From positions 1 through 38,973 of the forward strand of contig JAAYCD010000054.1 in NCBI GenBank assembly GCA_012744375.1: a stretch of DNA of 38,973 bases, in the 5' to 3' direction. Position 1 is the first letter of the stretch. Each line of letters opens with the position of its first letter. Positions 9,430 through 18,385 of the stretch are shown piece by piece. Below the pieces are notes generated by a model, which was not told the origin of the DNA, searched no databases, and saw nothing but the letters and a program-made list of their open reading frames with translations. A program made the translations under genes and the position numbers. The stretch is from Erysipelotrichaceae bacterium (GTDB lineage Bacteria; Bacillota_I; Bacilli_A; RFN20; CAG-826).

Positions 9430-11103
9430 TTATTTAACTAATAAAGAACAAACGTGATTGATTCTACGGTCACTTTCATCCTTACCTAATACCTTCATTA
9501 CTGAATATAAATTAGGGGCATTTTTGCGAGCAGTTAAGGTAATGCGTAAGATCTCTGCAAGGTCACCAATGTTACCTTTATAGGCGGCAGGATTGGCTTT
9601 ATATTCCTTGGTATTCGTAGCATAATTTAACTTAGCACCAATTTCTTTGAGGCTGTTGAACCAAGCTTGTTCATCTTGTTCACAAGATAAATTGTTTTTA
9701 ATAGCCACCAATGCTTCAATTAAATCTTCTTTTGTAAATCTATCATTAAAAGGTAAACCCTTAGCCACTTCAGCTTCATATAAATCTTGGTAGAAATAAC
9801 CGATAATATCTAAAACATTGCCGAACTTTTCATAATCTTTGCGCGGATTAATCTTTTCGCGGTCGATATTCATAATCTCGGCAAAATAGTGAGGATTATA
9901 ATTAATTCGCTTAGCTAATTCAGGTGCATATTTATCAGCATAATGCTTCGCAAATAATGTGATTTCGTCCTTATTTAATTTTGCGAACAACTCACGGGCG
10001 AAAAAATTGAGTTTGCCCATATCGAAAAGCGCACCGTCTAACGACATTTTATTCAAATTAAAGATAAAATCTTCCATATGCTCGAAGTTATTTTTTAAAA
10101 TCCATTCTTCAAAATTTGAATTAGCAATGGTCATCAAATACATAATCAATGCTTTTGGATAATATCCATCCTCAATGAAATAAGAAACAGCGGCTTCGCT
10201 ATCCAAACGTTTTGATAGTTTGCGTTTGTTACCTGTATTTTCATCAAGTTTCATGATAACTGGAAGATGGGCATAGTTTGGTTTGTTCCAACCAATTGCA
10301 TCAAAAATTTGCACGTGAATTGGCAATGACGCTACCCATTCCTCGCCACGAATCACTGTAGTTGTACGCATGAAGTGATCGTCCACCACGTGAGCGAAAT
10401 GATAAGTTGGCAACCCGTCGCTTTTGCAAATAACAATGTCTTGATCGTTTTCTGCAATTTCAAATTCACCTCTAATCAGATCGGTAACTTTGATTTTGTT
10501 TTCGTGATTGCCTTCGCTCCTAAAACGGACGACATAACGTTCGCCATTAATTATTCTTTGATATCTCTCTTCATTACTAATATTGCGATATTTCGCAAAT
10601 TGACCGTAATATCCTGGATTAACTTTTAGTTTTTCTTGTTCCTCGCGAATCGCTTCCACTTCTTCAGGAGTGCAAAAACATGGATAAGCTAAACCAATTT
10701 CTAACAAATACTTAATAACCGTGTGGTAAATTTCGCTGCGTTTAGATTGAATGTAGGGACCGTAATTACCCTCTTCATAATCGCCAAAATAGCCTTCGTC
10801 AGGAACGACGTCAAAAATCTTAAGTTGTTCTATTAGTCTTTCGCCAGAACCAGCAATTTCACGTTTCATATCCGTGTCTTCAAGACGAATGAAAAATACA
10901 CCATTGGATTGTGTGGCTACTTTGCGGCAAATCATCGAAGTGAATAATGAGCCTGTGTGCAAAAATCCAGTTGGAGAAGGAGCAAATCTAGTAACTTCTG
11001 CTCCGGCTACTAAATTTCTTAAAGGATACTTCTTTTCTAAATCTTCAATCGTCAAAGTAATATTTGGGAAAATAGCGTCAGCGATTTGTTTGTTCGTAAT
11101 CAT
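9430..11103 (-). CDS. gltX: Glutamate--tRNA ligase
   Basis: FAPSPTGFLHTGSLFTS (HIGH-like motif), RLEDTDMKRE, KRKLSKR (KMSKS-like). Confidence 0.9.
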   Translation of the reverse strand: MITNKQIADAIFPNITLTIEDLEKKYPLRNLVAGAEVTRFAPSPTGFLHTGSLFTSMICRKVATQSNGVFFIRLEDTDMKREIAGSGERLIEQLKIFDVVPDEGYFGDYEEGNYGPYIQSKRSEIYHTVIKYLLEIGLAYPCFCTPEEVEAIREEQEKLKVNPGYYGQFAKYRNISNEERYQRIINGERYVVRFRSEGNHENKIKVTDLIRGEFEIAENDQDIVICKSDGLPTYHFAHVVDDHFMRTTTVIRGEEWVASLPIHVQIFDAIGWNKPNYAHLPVIMKLDENTGNKRKLSKRLDSEAAVSYFIEDGYYPKALIMYLMTIANSNFEEWILKNNFEHMEDFIFNLNKMSLDGALFDMGKLNFFARELFAKLNKDEITLFAKHYADKYAPELAKRINYNPHYFAEIMNIDREKINPRKDYEKFGNVLDIIGYFYQDLYEAEVAKGLPFNDRFTKEDLIEALVAIKNNLSCEQDEQAWFNSLKEIGAKLNYATNTKEYKANPAAYKGNIGDLAEILRITLTARKNAPNLYSVMKVLGKDESDRRINHVCSLLVK

Positions 11104-11192
11104 GGAATTTTACCTCTTAAAAATCTTATCAAAATACTATTGCAAGAAAATCATTGTTTGCTATAATAATGGGGCGATTTGGAAATCCAATT

Positions 11193-11266
11193 GCAGGTGT
11201 AGTTCAGTGGTAGAACGTAACCTTGCCAAGGTTAATATGCGGGTTCGATTCCCGTCACTTGCTCCA
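11193..11266 (+). tRNA. tRNA-Gly(GCC), CCA encoded
   Basis: GCAGGTGTAGTTCAGTGGTAGAAC..TAACC TTGCCAA GGTTA..GGTTCGATTCCCGTCACTTGCTCCA. Confidence 0.95.
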
Positions 11267-11278
11267 GAAAAAGCACTA

Positions 11279-11303
11279 CCTAGATGATTATCTAGGTTTT
11301 TTT
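11279..11303 (+). terminator. Intrinsic terminator after tRNA-Gly
   Basis: CCTAGAT GATT ATCTAGG followed by TTTTTTT. Confidence 0.8.
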
Positions 11304-12306
11304 ATTGGTTGTCATCATCATTTTGTTCATTTTTTAAAGATTCTTCGATATTTTTCTTTTCTTCGGCACTAAAATCAATGCTTCGTTGAAGCTTTTGAAT
11401 GATTTCATTGATGGCTTGTTCATTACCTTGTTTAAAGTGGTTTTCGTATTTTTTATAAATCACTTCTATGTTTGGATAATAAAAAGGCAAGAATATAAAA
11501 AGAAGAGCTACACTACCGATCATCACTAATGATGGCAAAAGAGTAATGTCTTGAATGGCAAAAATACATATGACAGAAGCGACCACCATGCCAAAAACGG
11601 ATAGGGCTAGCAATGGCCAGTTAAGTGCCCACCAGTCCTTGCGCATTTCTTTTCCAAAACGACGATAAGTGTTGTTGACACATAAACGAATAATTGGAAT
11701 TGTCGATACGAGTACATTAGCACGATAATATAAAGAAATTGATGAAAACGAAATAAAGTATATAAACGAGAGCATTAACGGTGCTATTGCCATTGCCTCA
11801 GCATAAGTAAAGAAGGTTAATAGTAAACCATTATTTGCGTTAAGCATGTTGTTAAAGTCTTCGATACTTAATTCATTTAAATTAAAGACCACAACAAATT
11901 CTTCGATCGCATCGACAAAGAATTGTCCGTAGTATGATTGGAAAATAAAATACAAAATAGCAGAAAAAACAAATGTTCCACCGAGATAAAATAATACAGC
12001 TTTTGCAAACGAACTTATTGCGCGGAACGTGCCTCTAAACTGTGGGCGAAAATAGCCAAGAAAATAACTAAAGAAGCCAGGCATACTAACTGGTTGGTTT
12101 ATTTGTAAATAATAACTTGAAATGTGGCAGGCAAATAAAAACGGCAACAAGAAAAAAGGAATGACAATGATTAAGAAAGCAAAATCAATCAGAGTTAACA
12201 TTGTGACTAGAATCATCGCTAATCCGCAAAATATACCAATTGCGATGTTGGCATAGATGTTGTTTTTGGCTTTATTAAAAGCTTGTTGTCTAAGTGGATT
12301 TTTCAT
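11302..12306 (-). CDS. Polytopic membrane protein of unknown function
   Basis: 334 aa, multiple hydrophobic segments; stop/start contiguous with upstream NERD-like ORF. Confidence 0.7.
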   Translation of the reverse strand: MKNPLRQQAFNKAKNNIYANIAIGIFCGLAMILVTMLTLIDFAFLIIVIPFFLLPFLFACHISSYYLQINQPVSMPGFFSYFLGYFRPQFRGTFRAISSFAKAVLFYLGGTFVFSAILYFIFQSYYGQFFVDAIEEFVVVFNLNELSIEDFNNMLNANNGLLLTFFTYAEAMAIAPLMLSFIYFISFSSISLYYRANVLVSTIPIIRLCVNNTYRRFGKEMRKDWWALNWPLLALSVFGMVVASVICIFAIQDITLLPSLVMIGSVALLFIFLPFYYPNIEVIYKKYENHFKQGNEQAINEIIQKLQRSIDFSAEEKKNIEESLKNEQNDDDNQ

Positions 12307-12947
12307 TATTTTTTCCTTCTGTTTGCTTTAGCAATCGCTTGGACAGCATTAGCAAGTTGCTGTTCATTTATTGCTGGGAGTGGGCGTTTTTCAATAGCCC
12401 TGATCAAAGCAGGGAAACGCTTTCTTTGAATAATATAAAATTGCTTTGAATCACTCGTTACTTGTACTTTGCAATCATCATTAATCAAAACAATGCCAAT
12501 TAATAAAGAAGCATTGAGTCCAGTAGCAGCCGACAATTTTTTTGTTAAATTTTTTGATTGAATAATAGGATTGTCGGTATATGCTTTTTTACCTCTATGT
12601 GAAATAAATACCAAAGATCCATCGGTTGCTTTGCCAACCAAATCACCTTCGTAATATTGTGAAGTAATGACATAAATAAATTTATCACCAAATAAAACAT
12701 GGTCTACTAAAGCATTTTTATTGTCGTCAATTCTAAAGACAAATTGATTTATGAGATAGTAATCATAATCAAGGGCGGTTTGATATACTTTCTTATAAAA
12801 CTGAATTTGGAAATTTTTGCGTTTATAATAATGTGAAATCGGAATATATAGAGCAATACCAATGAATAATGCTAAAGCAATTGGCACAGTGATGATAAAG
12901 GCCAATTGTAAGTCTGTCATGTTTCCGTTAAGTAAAATTTGGTGCAT
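12306..12947 (-). CDS. Membrane-anchored NERD (nuclease-related domain)-like protein
   Basis: N-terminal TM; DYYLINQFVFRIDDNKNALVDHVLFGDKFIYVITSQYYEGDLVG..NPIIQSKNLTKKL..GIVLINDDC. Confidence 0.6.
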   Translation of the reverse strand: MHQILLNGNMTDLQLAFIITVPIALALFIGIALYIPISHYYKRKNFQIQFYKKVYQTALDYDYYLINQFVFRIDDNKNALVDHVLFGDKFIYVITSQYYEGDLVGKATDGSLVFISHRGKKAYTDNPIIQSKNLTKKLSAATGLNASLLIGIVLINDDCKVQVTSDSKQFYIIQRKRFPALIRAIEKRPLPAINEQQLANAVQAIAKANRRKK

Positions 12948-12999
12948 ATAATTAATATATCAAAAATGACCTTAATAATTAAGGACATTTCACACTATT

Positions 13000-13608
13000 T
13001 TAATCTAGAATTGTTTTACCAGTTTTGATGGCGTCGATTATCTTATCAAATTCTTCTTTGCACATTTTACGAGAAATGGGTGGTAAATCGTTCAAAGAAA
13101 ACCAGCGAACATCGTCGGTTTCATATTCATGCTCACGTAGTTCACCGACTAGTTTTGCTTCGAAAAGAATCAAATATTCAGGGATAATAGCGTTTGTCTT
13201 AAAAGGGGTTCGATTCAATAGGCCAAGCAATCGCACAATTTCAATGTCGGCTCCTGCTTCTTGCAAGGCTTCATTTTTGGCGGTCTCTGTAGCCGAATCA
13301 TATAAATCTGCCCATCCTCCAGGAAAAGAATATGTTTGAGATTTTGCTTCTCTAACAAATAAGGCCTTTTGCTTATCTTCGCTTAAAATTACCGTCCTAA
13401 CAGTTACATTTGGTGTAGGATAAATATCCCTAGAAAAATAATTCGGTCGATTAAACTTTACTTCTAAGAAATTTTCAAGCATTTCAGTCGTTAAATCGTT
13501 GATTTGCTGATAGTTAGTTAGGGCATATGGATCTTTAGAAAAAACCAATCCAATTTTAGCGATGGATTGGATTTTAATTAAATAATCGTAAAATTCTTTG
13601 CTCTCCAT
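13000..13608 (-). CDS. NUDIX hydrolase
   Basis: GGWADLYDSATETAKNEALQEAGADI NUDIX box. Confidence 0.9.
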   Translation of the reverse strand: MESKEFYDYLIKIQSIAKIGLVFSKDPYALTNYQQINDLTTEMLENFLEVKFNRPNYFSRDIYPTPNVTVRTVILSEDKQKALFVREAKSQTYSFPGGWADLYDSATETAKNEALQEAGADIEIVRLLGLLNRTPFKTNAIIPEYLILFEAKLVGELREHEYETDDVRWFSLNDLPPISRKMCKEEFDKIIDAIKTGKTILD

Positions 13609-13610
13609 GA

Positions 13611-14387
13611 TTAATCAGATGAACGATCCGACATGTAGTTATCAAAGACGCGAAGGAAATTAGTTTGGTTAACTGCTTCCAAGCCACCATTAACGGCGAT
13701 AGAAATACGGCCTGTCTCTTCTGAAACAACTACAGTAACAGCATCAGAAATTTCCGAAATACCAATCGCGGCTCTATGGCGAGAACCATATTTTCCAGCG
13801 AATGGTTTCGTAGTTGGAGTATAAAAAACACTTGCCGCTAAAATTTCATTCCCATGAATTACTACTGCACCATCATGCAAACGAGTACCGGGATAAAAAA
13901 TTGTTAATAACAATTCGGGAGTCACAGGCGCGCGAATCGGTACGCCATTTTTAATGATGTCCTTAAGTGAGGAATTTTTCTCAAAAGTAATAATTGCGCC
14001 AATGCGAGAATTAGACAAAGAAATTACAGTTGTTTCAATGTTTTTGAAAAGCTGTTGTGTGTCGTAAATTTTTTCTATGCCAAAATTAACTGGTTTTGCA
14101 GTGCGACGAGAAAAGGGGTTGGCAATAAATTTTCTTAAGTCGCCAAGATTGGCGAAGAAGCAAGCGGCTAAGCCTGCAGCAGATACAAAAGAAATCAATT
14201 GGCAGACGGTTTCTAAGGTTAATAAGTAAGCAGTCACATAAAGCAAGAAGGAAAACACAAGGAAAATAAAACTCGTTCGACGTTTAGATACTTTCGATAT
14301 CACAAAAAACAAAAGTGCGTAAACTAAGACAATGACAACCATTGAGGCAATAAAATTGCCAATGTTATTTTCCCAAGCAAACTCCAT
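13611..14387 (-). CDS. cdaA: Membrane diadenylate cyclase (CdaA-like DAC domain)
   Basis: N-terminal TM region; LHDGAVVI and GSRHRAAIGISE catalytic motifs. Confidence 0.9.
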   Translation of the reverse strand: MEFAWENNIGNFIASMVVIVLVYALLFFVISKVSKRRTSFIFLVFSFLLYVTAYLLTLETVCQLISFVSAAGLAACFFANLGDLRKFIANPFSRRTAKPVNFGIEKIYDTQQLFKNIETTVISLSNSRIGAIITFEKNSSLKDIIKNGVPIRAPVTPELLLTIFYPGTRLHDGAVVIHGNEILAASVFYTPTTKPFAGKYGSRHRAAIGISEISDAVTVVVSEETGRISIAVNGGLEAVNQTNFLRVFDNYMSDRSSD

Positions 14388-14471
14388 AACCGTGTTCGCC
14401 CTCCTTTTAAATTGATGGTGTTATTTATATTATTGAATATATTATCAATAATTGACAGCAAATTATGCTGT

Positions 14472-14855
14472 TTAGTTAGCAATTTTCACAATTGTTTGCG
14501 GATCTTGACTCCGTTTGTTAACTAAACGAATTTTGTGTTTTTTGCTAAACTCTTCGACAAACTGTTCACCAGTATCGGTGATACGAAAAAATAGTTTGTT
14601 GCTTTTTGAATCAAAAATCTTTCCTATATAGCCATAACGAAACAGCATTAAGGTTAAATGTGAGACCTTCTTACTTGTGTATGAAGACAAGGTTCCAAAG
14701 GTAGGAAAAGCGGAGAATGGCCTAGTTTCTTCGTCAACTTTACCATTGAGAATTTTGAATATGCCTTCATTCAGTGGATAATATTGCAAATCGTTTAAGA
14801 GTTTGAGTGTTAACAATACTTTGTAATAAGTCTGGTTTAAGCGTAGCTGTCTCAT
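14472..14855 (-). CDS. Small winged-helix protein, possibly a stand-alone RQC-like domain
   Basis: GIFKILNGK..FGTLSSYTSKKVSHLTLMLFRYGYIGKIF..LFFRITDTGEQFVEE resembles the RecQ RQC wHTH pattern; no helicase domain. Confidence 0.45.
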   Translation of the reverse strand: MRQLRLNQTYYKVLLTLKLLNDLQYYPLNEGIFKILNGKVDEETRPFSAFPTFGTLSSYTSKKVSHLTLMLFRYGYIGKIFDSKSNKLFFRITDTGEQFVEEFSKKHKIRLVNKRSQDPQTIVKIAN

Positions 14856-14955
14856 ATCAATAGTCTACCTTGTTCATGAGGGAAGGTCAAAGACATTCTC
14901 TATTGAGAAAAGGCCATAACTTCGATAGAATAATGACGAAAGAGAGATTATATTC

Positions 14956-15675
14956 ATGTCAACTCCTCATATAAATGCTAATCTTGGAGATTTTGCGGAA
15001 GTGGTTTTAATGCCAGGCGATCCTTTACGCGCTAAATGGATTGCGGAAACCTTTCTCCATGACGTTAAACTAGTGACTAGTGTTAGAAACATTTTCGGCT
15101 ACACTGGATATACAAAAAATAACAAACGCATCAGCGTAATGGCTTCTGGTATGGGTCATTCCTCCATCGGAATTTATTCATACGAACTATTCGCCAAATT
15201 TGGTGTCGAAGCCATTATCCGCGTCGGCACATGTGGTGCTTATCAACCAGACATCGGTTTATACGATGTTTTAATTGCCAATACCTCTTCTACCGATAGC
15301 AATTGGGCACACCAATACCAACTTCCAGGTACTTTTTCCGCCGGCGCGGATTTTGATTTAGTTCTTGCCTCGGTCGCTGCTGCGAAAAACAAAAATGTGC
15401 CAGTCCATGTCGGCAATGTTTTATCTTCTGATGTTTTTTATAACGCAAACGTCGATGCTTGGAAAAAATGGGCTGAAATGGGTGTGTTGGCCGTCGAAAT
15501 GGAATCATATGCACTATACTGCAACGCAGCAAAATTGCACAAAAAGGCACTTTGTATTTTAACAGTTAGTGACTCCTTCCACTTCAAGGGCGAATTAACT
15601 CCCGAAGAAAGAATGAATGGTCTTTCAAGAATGATTGAAATCGCCATTCAAGCTGCGGAAACTGTGGCTGATTAA
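14956..15675 (+). CDS. deoD: Purine nucleoside phosphorylase DeoD-type
   Basis: MSTPHINANLGDFAEVVLMPGDPLRAKWIAETFL; VEMESYALYCNA. Confidence 0.95.
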   Translation: MSTPHINANLGDFAEVVLMPGDPLRAKWIAETFLHDVKLVTSVRNIFGYTGYTKNNKRISVMASGMGHSSIGIYSYELFAKFGVEAIIRVGTCGAYQPDIGLYDVLIANTSSTDSNWAHQYQLPGTFSAGADFDLVLASVAAAKNKNVPVHVGNVLSSDVFYNANVDAWKKWAEMGVLAVEMESYALYCNAAKLHKKALCILTVSDSFHFKGELTPEERMNGLSRMIEIAIQAAETVAD

Positions 15676-15693
15676 TTTATAATTAATTTAATG

Positions 15694-15725
15694 AAAAAAA
15701 CATGTGGCATTGCCACATGTTTTAT
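15694..15725. terminator. Bidirectional intrinsic terminator between convergent deoD and cadA
   Basis: AAAAAAACATGTGGC ATT GCCACATGTTTTA. Confidence 0.9.
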
Positions 15726-15738
15726 ATTGCTCGTTAAT

Positions 15739-17934
15739 TTATTTTTGCTTACCAATTGAACGATATAGTATCAGAAGAGAATTAATAACTAAAACTACGG
15801 TCAAGCCAGTATCGGCGATAATTGGCACCTCCATAGGAAGATTAACTCCAGGGATAACGACAAGGATGAAGACAATGAGTTTCACTAATAAAGCGAAAAT
15901 GATATTGAATATGGCAGTGTGGCGCGCGATACGGGCGATTTTAACTGACTCATACACCTTAGCAGGATTATCATTCATGATGACGATATCGGAGTTTTCA
16001 ACTGCGATGTCACTACCTATAGCACCCATTGCATAACCGACGTCACTTCTCATGATGCTTGGTGCGTCGTTAATACCATCGCCAACAAAGGCGACATTTT
16101 TCTTTGTATCACCCATCTCTCTTTCAAGAATTTCAATTTTATTATCAGGGGTTAATTCGCTATAAACTCGATCAATACCCAATTCTTTTTGTAATGCCAA
16201 AGCATTTTCACGACGATCTCCTGTTAGCAAAATGACTTGCATTTTTTCTTTGTGCAAAAGCTTCACCATATCATAAGAATCGTCTTTAATTTTATCGTCT
16301 AAAACGATATAGCCGAGGTATTTGCCATCTATTTGACAGTGGACAATAACGCCTTGTTCATTGGTTGGATTAACCTCAACACCAGTTTCTTTCATGAAAG
16401 TGGCTTTACCAGCAAAGATGCGTTTTCCTTCATAAATGGTTGTAACGCCTGAACCAGCGATTTCTTTAAAATCAATTTGTTTGGCCGCAATAGCTTTTAC
16501 GTCAACATCATGACAAATGGCCTTTGCGATTGGGTGCGTAGATAAGCTTTCGACAGCATATAATGCATCCATAAGTGCTTTTCCATTAACTCCTTCAGCC
16601 GGAACAATTTTTTGAATAGAGAAGATGCCGTGGGTTAAAGTACCAGTTTTGTCAGTGACGACTTTTCCGATTTGATTTATTTCATCTAAATAATTAGTTC
16701 CTTTAATGACAATACCTCTTTTGCTTGCTAAACCGATGGCGGCAAAATATGCAAGAGGGACAGAAATTACGATCGCACAAGGACAACCAGTAACTAAAAT
16801 CATTAACCCAGAGACAAAATAAGTACGCCATTCGCCAGTTATAAGGCTACCAAGCAGGAAAACAACGATCGAGAGCAAGACAATTATTGGCGTATACCAA
16901 CGCGCAAATTTTGCGATGAATTCATCGGCTTTGCTTTTGTTTTCGCCACTATACGAGATCAGTTTGATGATTTTTGAAACAGCACTATCTTCGTAACGTC
17001 TTGTAACTTTCACTTTAATGAAACCTGCTTCTAATAAACAGCCAGCAAAAACTTCCTTGTGGTCAACATCTCCAAGTACTGGAACAAATTCACCAGTCAA
17101 AGAAGATTTATTAATATAGCCGCTTCCTTCGATAATTTCTCCATCGACCGGAATCATTTCGCCGGCACTAATAACCACGATGTTTCCGATTTCTAATTCT
17201 TCTGGATTAACTTTATAAACTTGATCACCATCTAAAATATTGGCGTATTCCACTCGTAATTGAATGGCATTCATAACAGCTAACTTACTTCTGTTTGTGG
17301 CAAACTTTTCAATAATTAAACCGATTTGGAAAAAGCCTACAATCATCATGCCTTCCATTAAGAAGTCAACACCTTTATCGATATGGTGCGTGTCGGTTGG
17401 TACCATTTGATAGGCCTCAACCATATATATAACTGAAAGTGCAATCGCCCCTAAAACGGCGATAGTTATTAATAGGTTGTGGTCAATGATATTTTGACGG
17501 TTTTTGATGTGCACAAGCACACGCCAGGATACATCATATAATAATAATGCGGTCGCAACTATATATAGTGAAAATCTAATCCACCCAGTGGTGTCGATAC
17601 TGTTTATTACAAACATGTTCACTACAAAGATAATCGTGGCAAAAATAACTCTCAAGAGTGTATATAACATGTACCCTGTGAACAACTTAATATTGTTTTC
17701 GGGGGCTTTGTTATCTGATTCTTTTAAGGAAAGCGTGTTGCTTTCTACTTTGGCAATTAAGCCTAATAGTTTTTCAATAGAAAATGCGTCATTAGTAAAA
17801 GTAATGAACATTTTATTTGTTGAGAAGTCTATATGAGCTTTTTCAATTCCTTCTTGTTTATTGAGAAATACTTCGGTTTTGTTCGCACAGTTAGGGCAAT
17901 CAAAACCCGAAAGGTGATATACTTTTTTAACCAT
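15739..17934 (-). CDS. cadA: P1B-type heavy-metal ATPase (Cd/Zn/Pb-type)
   Basis: N-terminal HMA domain GFDCPNCANK; TGCPCAIVIS; DKTGTLT; GDGINDAP. Confidence 0.92.
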   Translation of the reverse strand: MVKKVYHLSGFDCPNCANKTEVFLNKQEGIEKAHIDFSTNKMFITFTNDAFSIEKLLGLIAKVESNTLSLKESDNKAPENNIKLFTGYMLYTLLRVIFATIIFVVNMFVINSIDTTGWIRFSLYIVATALLLYDVSWRVLVHIKNRQNIIDHNLLITIAVLGAIALSVIYMVEAYQMVPTDTHHIDKGVDFLMEGMMIVGFFQIGLIIEKFATNRSKLAVMNAIQLRVEYANILDGDQVYKVNPEELEIGNIVVISAGEMIPVDGEIIEGSGYINKSSLTGEFVPVLGDVDHKEVFAGCLLEAGFIKVKVTRRYEDSAVSKIIKLISYSGENKSKADEFIAKFARWYTPIIVLLSIVVFLLGSLITGEWRTYFVSGLMILVTGCPCAIVISVPLAYFAAIGLASKRGIVIKGTNYLDEINQIGKVVTDKTGTLTHGIFSIQKIVPAEGVNGKALMDALYAVESLSTHPIAKAICHDVDVKAIAAKQIDFKEIAGSGVTTIYEGKRIFAGKATFMKETGVEVNPTNEQGVIVHCQIDGKYLGYIVLDDKIKDDSYDMVKLLHKEKMQVILLTGDRRENALALQKELGIDRVYSELTPDNKIEILEREMGDTKKNVAFVGDGINDAPSIMRSDVGYAMGAIGSDIAVENSDIVIMNDNPAKVYESVKIARIARHTAIFNIIFALLVKLIVFILVVIPGVNLPMEVPIIADTGLTVVLVINSLLILYRSIGKQK

Positions 17935-18301
17935 TGTTTGTTTCCTCCATCACATGTTCGTACGCTACGCTTAATAACAAACGGATGTGTTTATCTTTTA
18001 AAAAATAATAAACTTTTCTTCCTTCTTTTCTGGTGCCCACCAGTTGAATGTTTTTCATGACTTTCAATTGGTGCGACACTAGGGATTGGGAGGCCCCAAT
18101 TTCATAAGCGATATCGTTAACGCATTTTTCAATCATACAATTTAACATTTCGCATGATTCACACTTCTGGTCGCTTTCCAATTTGCAGCAGCAAGATGTA
18201 TCATCGAGTAACGCAAGCATTATTTTGATGCGTGTTTTGTCAGATGCGGTGGCAAGTAGCCTTTCCATTTTCTCAATTGCACTTGGGGATACGCTTTTCA
18301 T
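17927..18301 (-). CDS. ArsR/SmtB-family metal-responsive repressor with Cys-rich insertion
   Basis: DIAYEIGASQSLVSHQLKVMKNIQLVGTRKEGRKVYYFL wHTH; SCCCKLESDQKCESCEMLNCMIEKC cluster; overlaps cadA by 8 nt. Confidence 0.9.
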   Translation of the reverse strand: MKSVSPSAIEKMERLLATASDKTRIKIMLALLDDTSCCCKLESDQKCESCEMLNCMIEKCVNDIAYEIGASQSLVSHQLKVMKNIQLVGTRKEGRKVYYFLKDKHIRLLLSVAYEHVMEETNNG

Positions 18302-18318
18302 TTTTCGACCTCTGGACT

Positions 18319-18347
18319 ATTATATGAACGTTCATTCATATTTTCAA
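18319..18347 (-). promoter_or_regulatory. arsR-cadA promoter with embedded ArsR-type palindromic operator
   Basis: Minus: -35 TTGAAA (18342-18347), 17-nt spacer, -10 TATAAT (18319-18324); palindrome ATATGAA-CGTTCA-TTCATAT at 18322-18341. Confidence 0.75.
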
Positions 18348-18385
18348 GCAAAAAGAAAAAAATGTTTTACGAATGAGGTGTTGGT

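Noticed and set aside
15290-15647. Several 60-90 aa ORFs overlapping deoD on both strands
   Set aside because: They lie out of frame or antisense within a clear deoD gene and show no family features.
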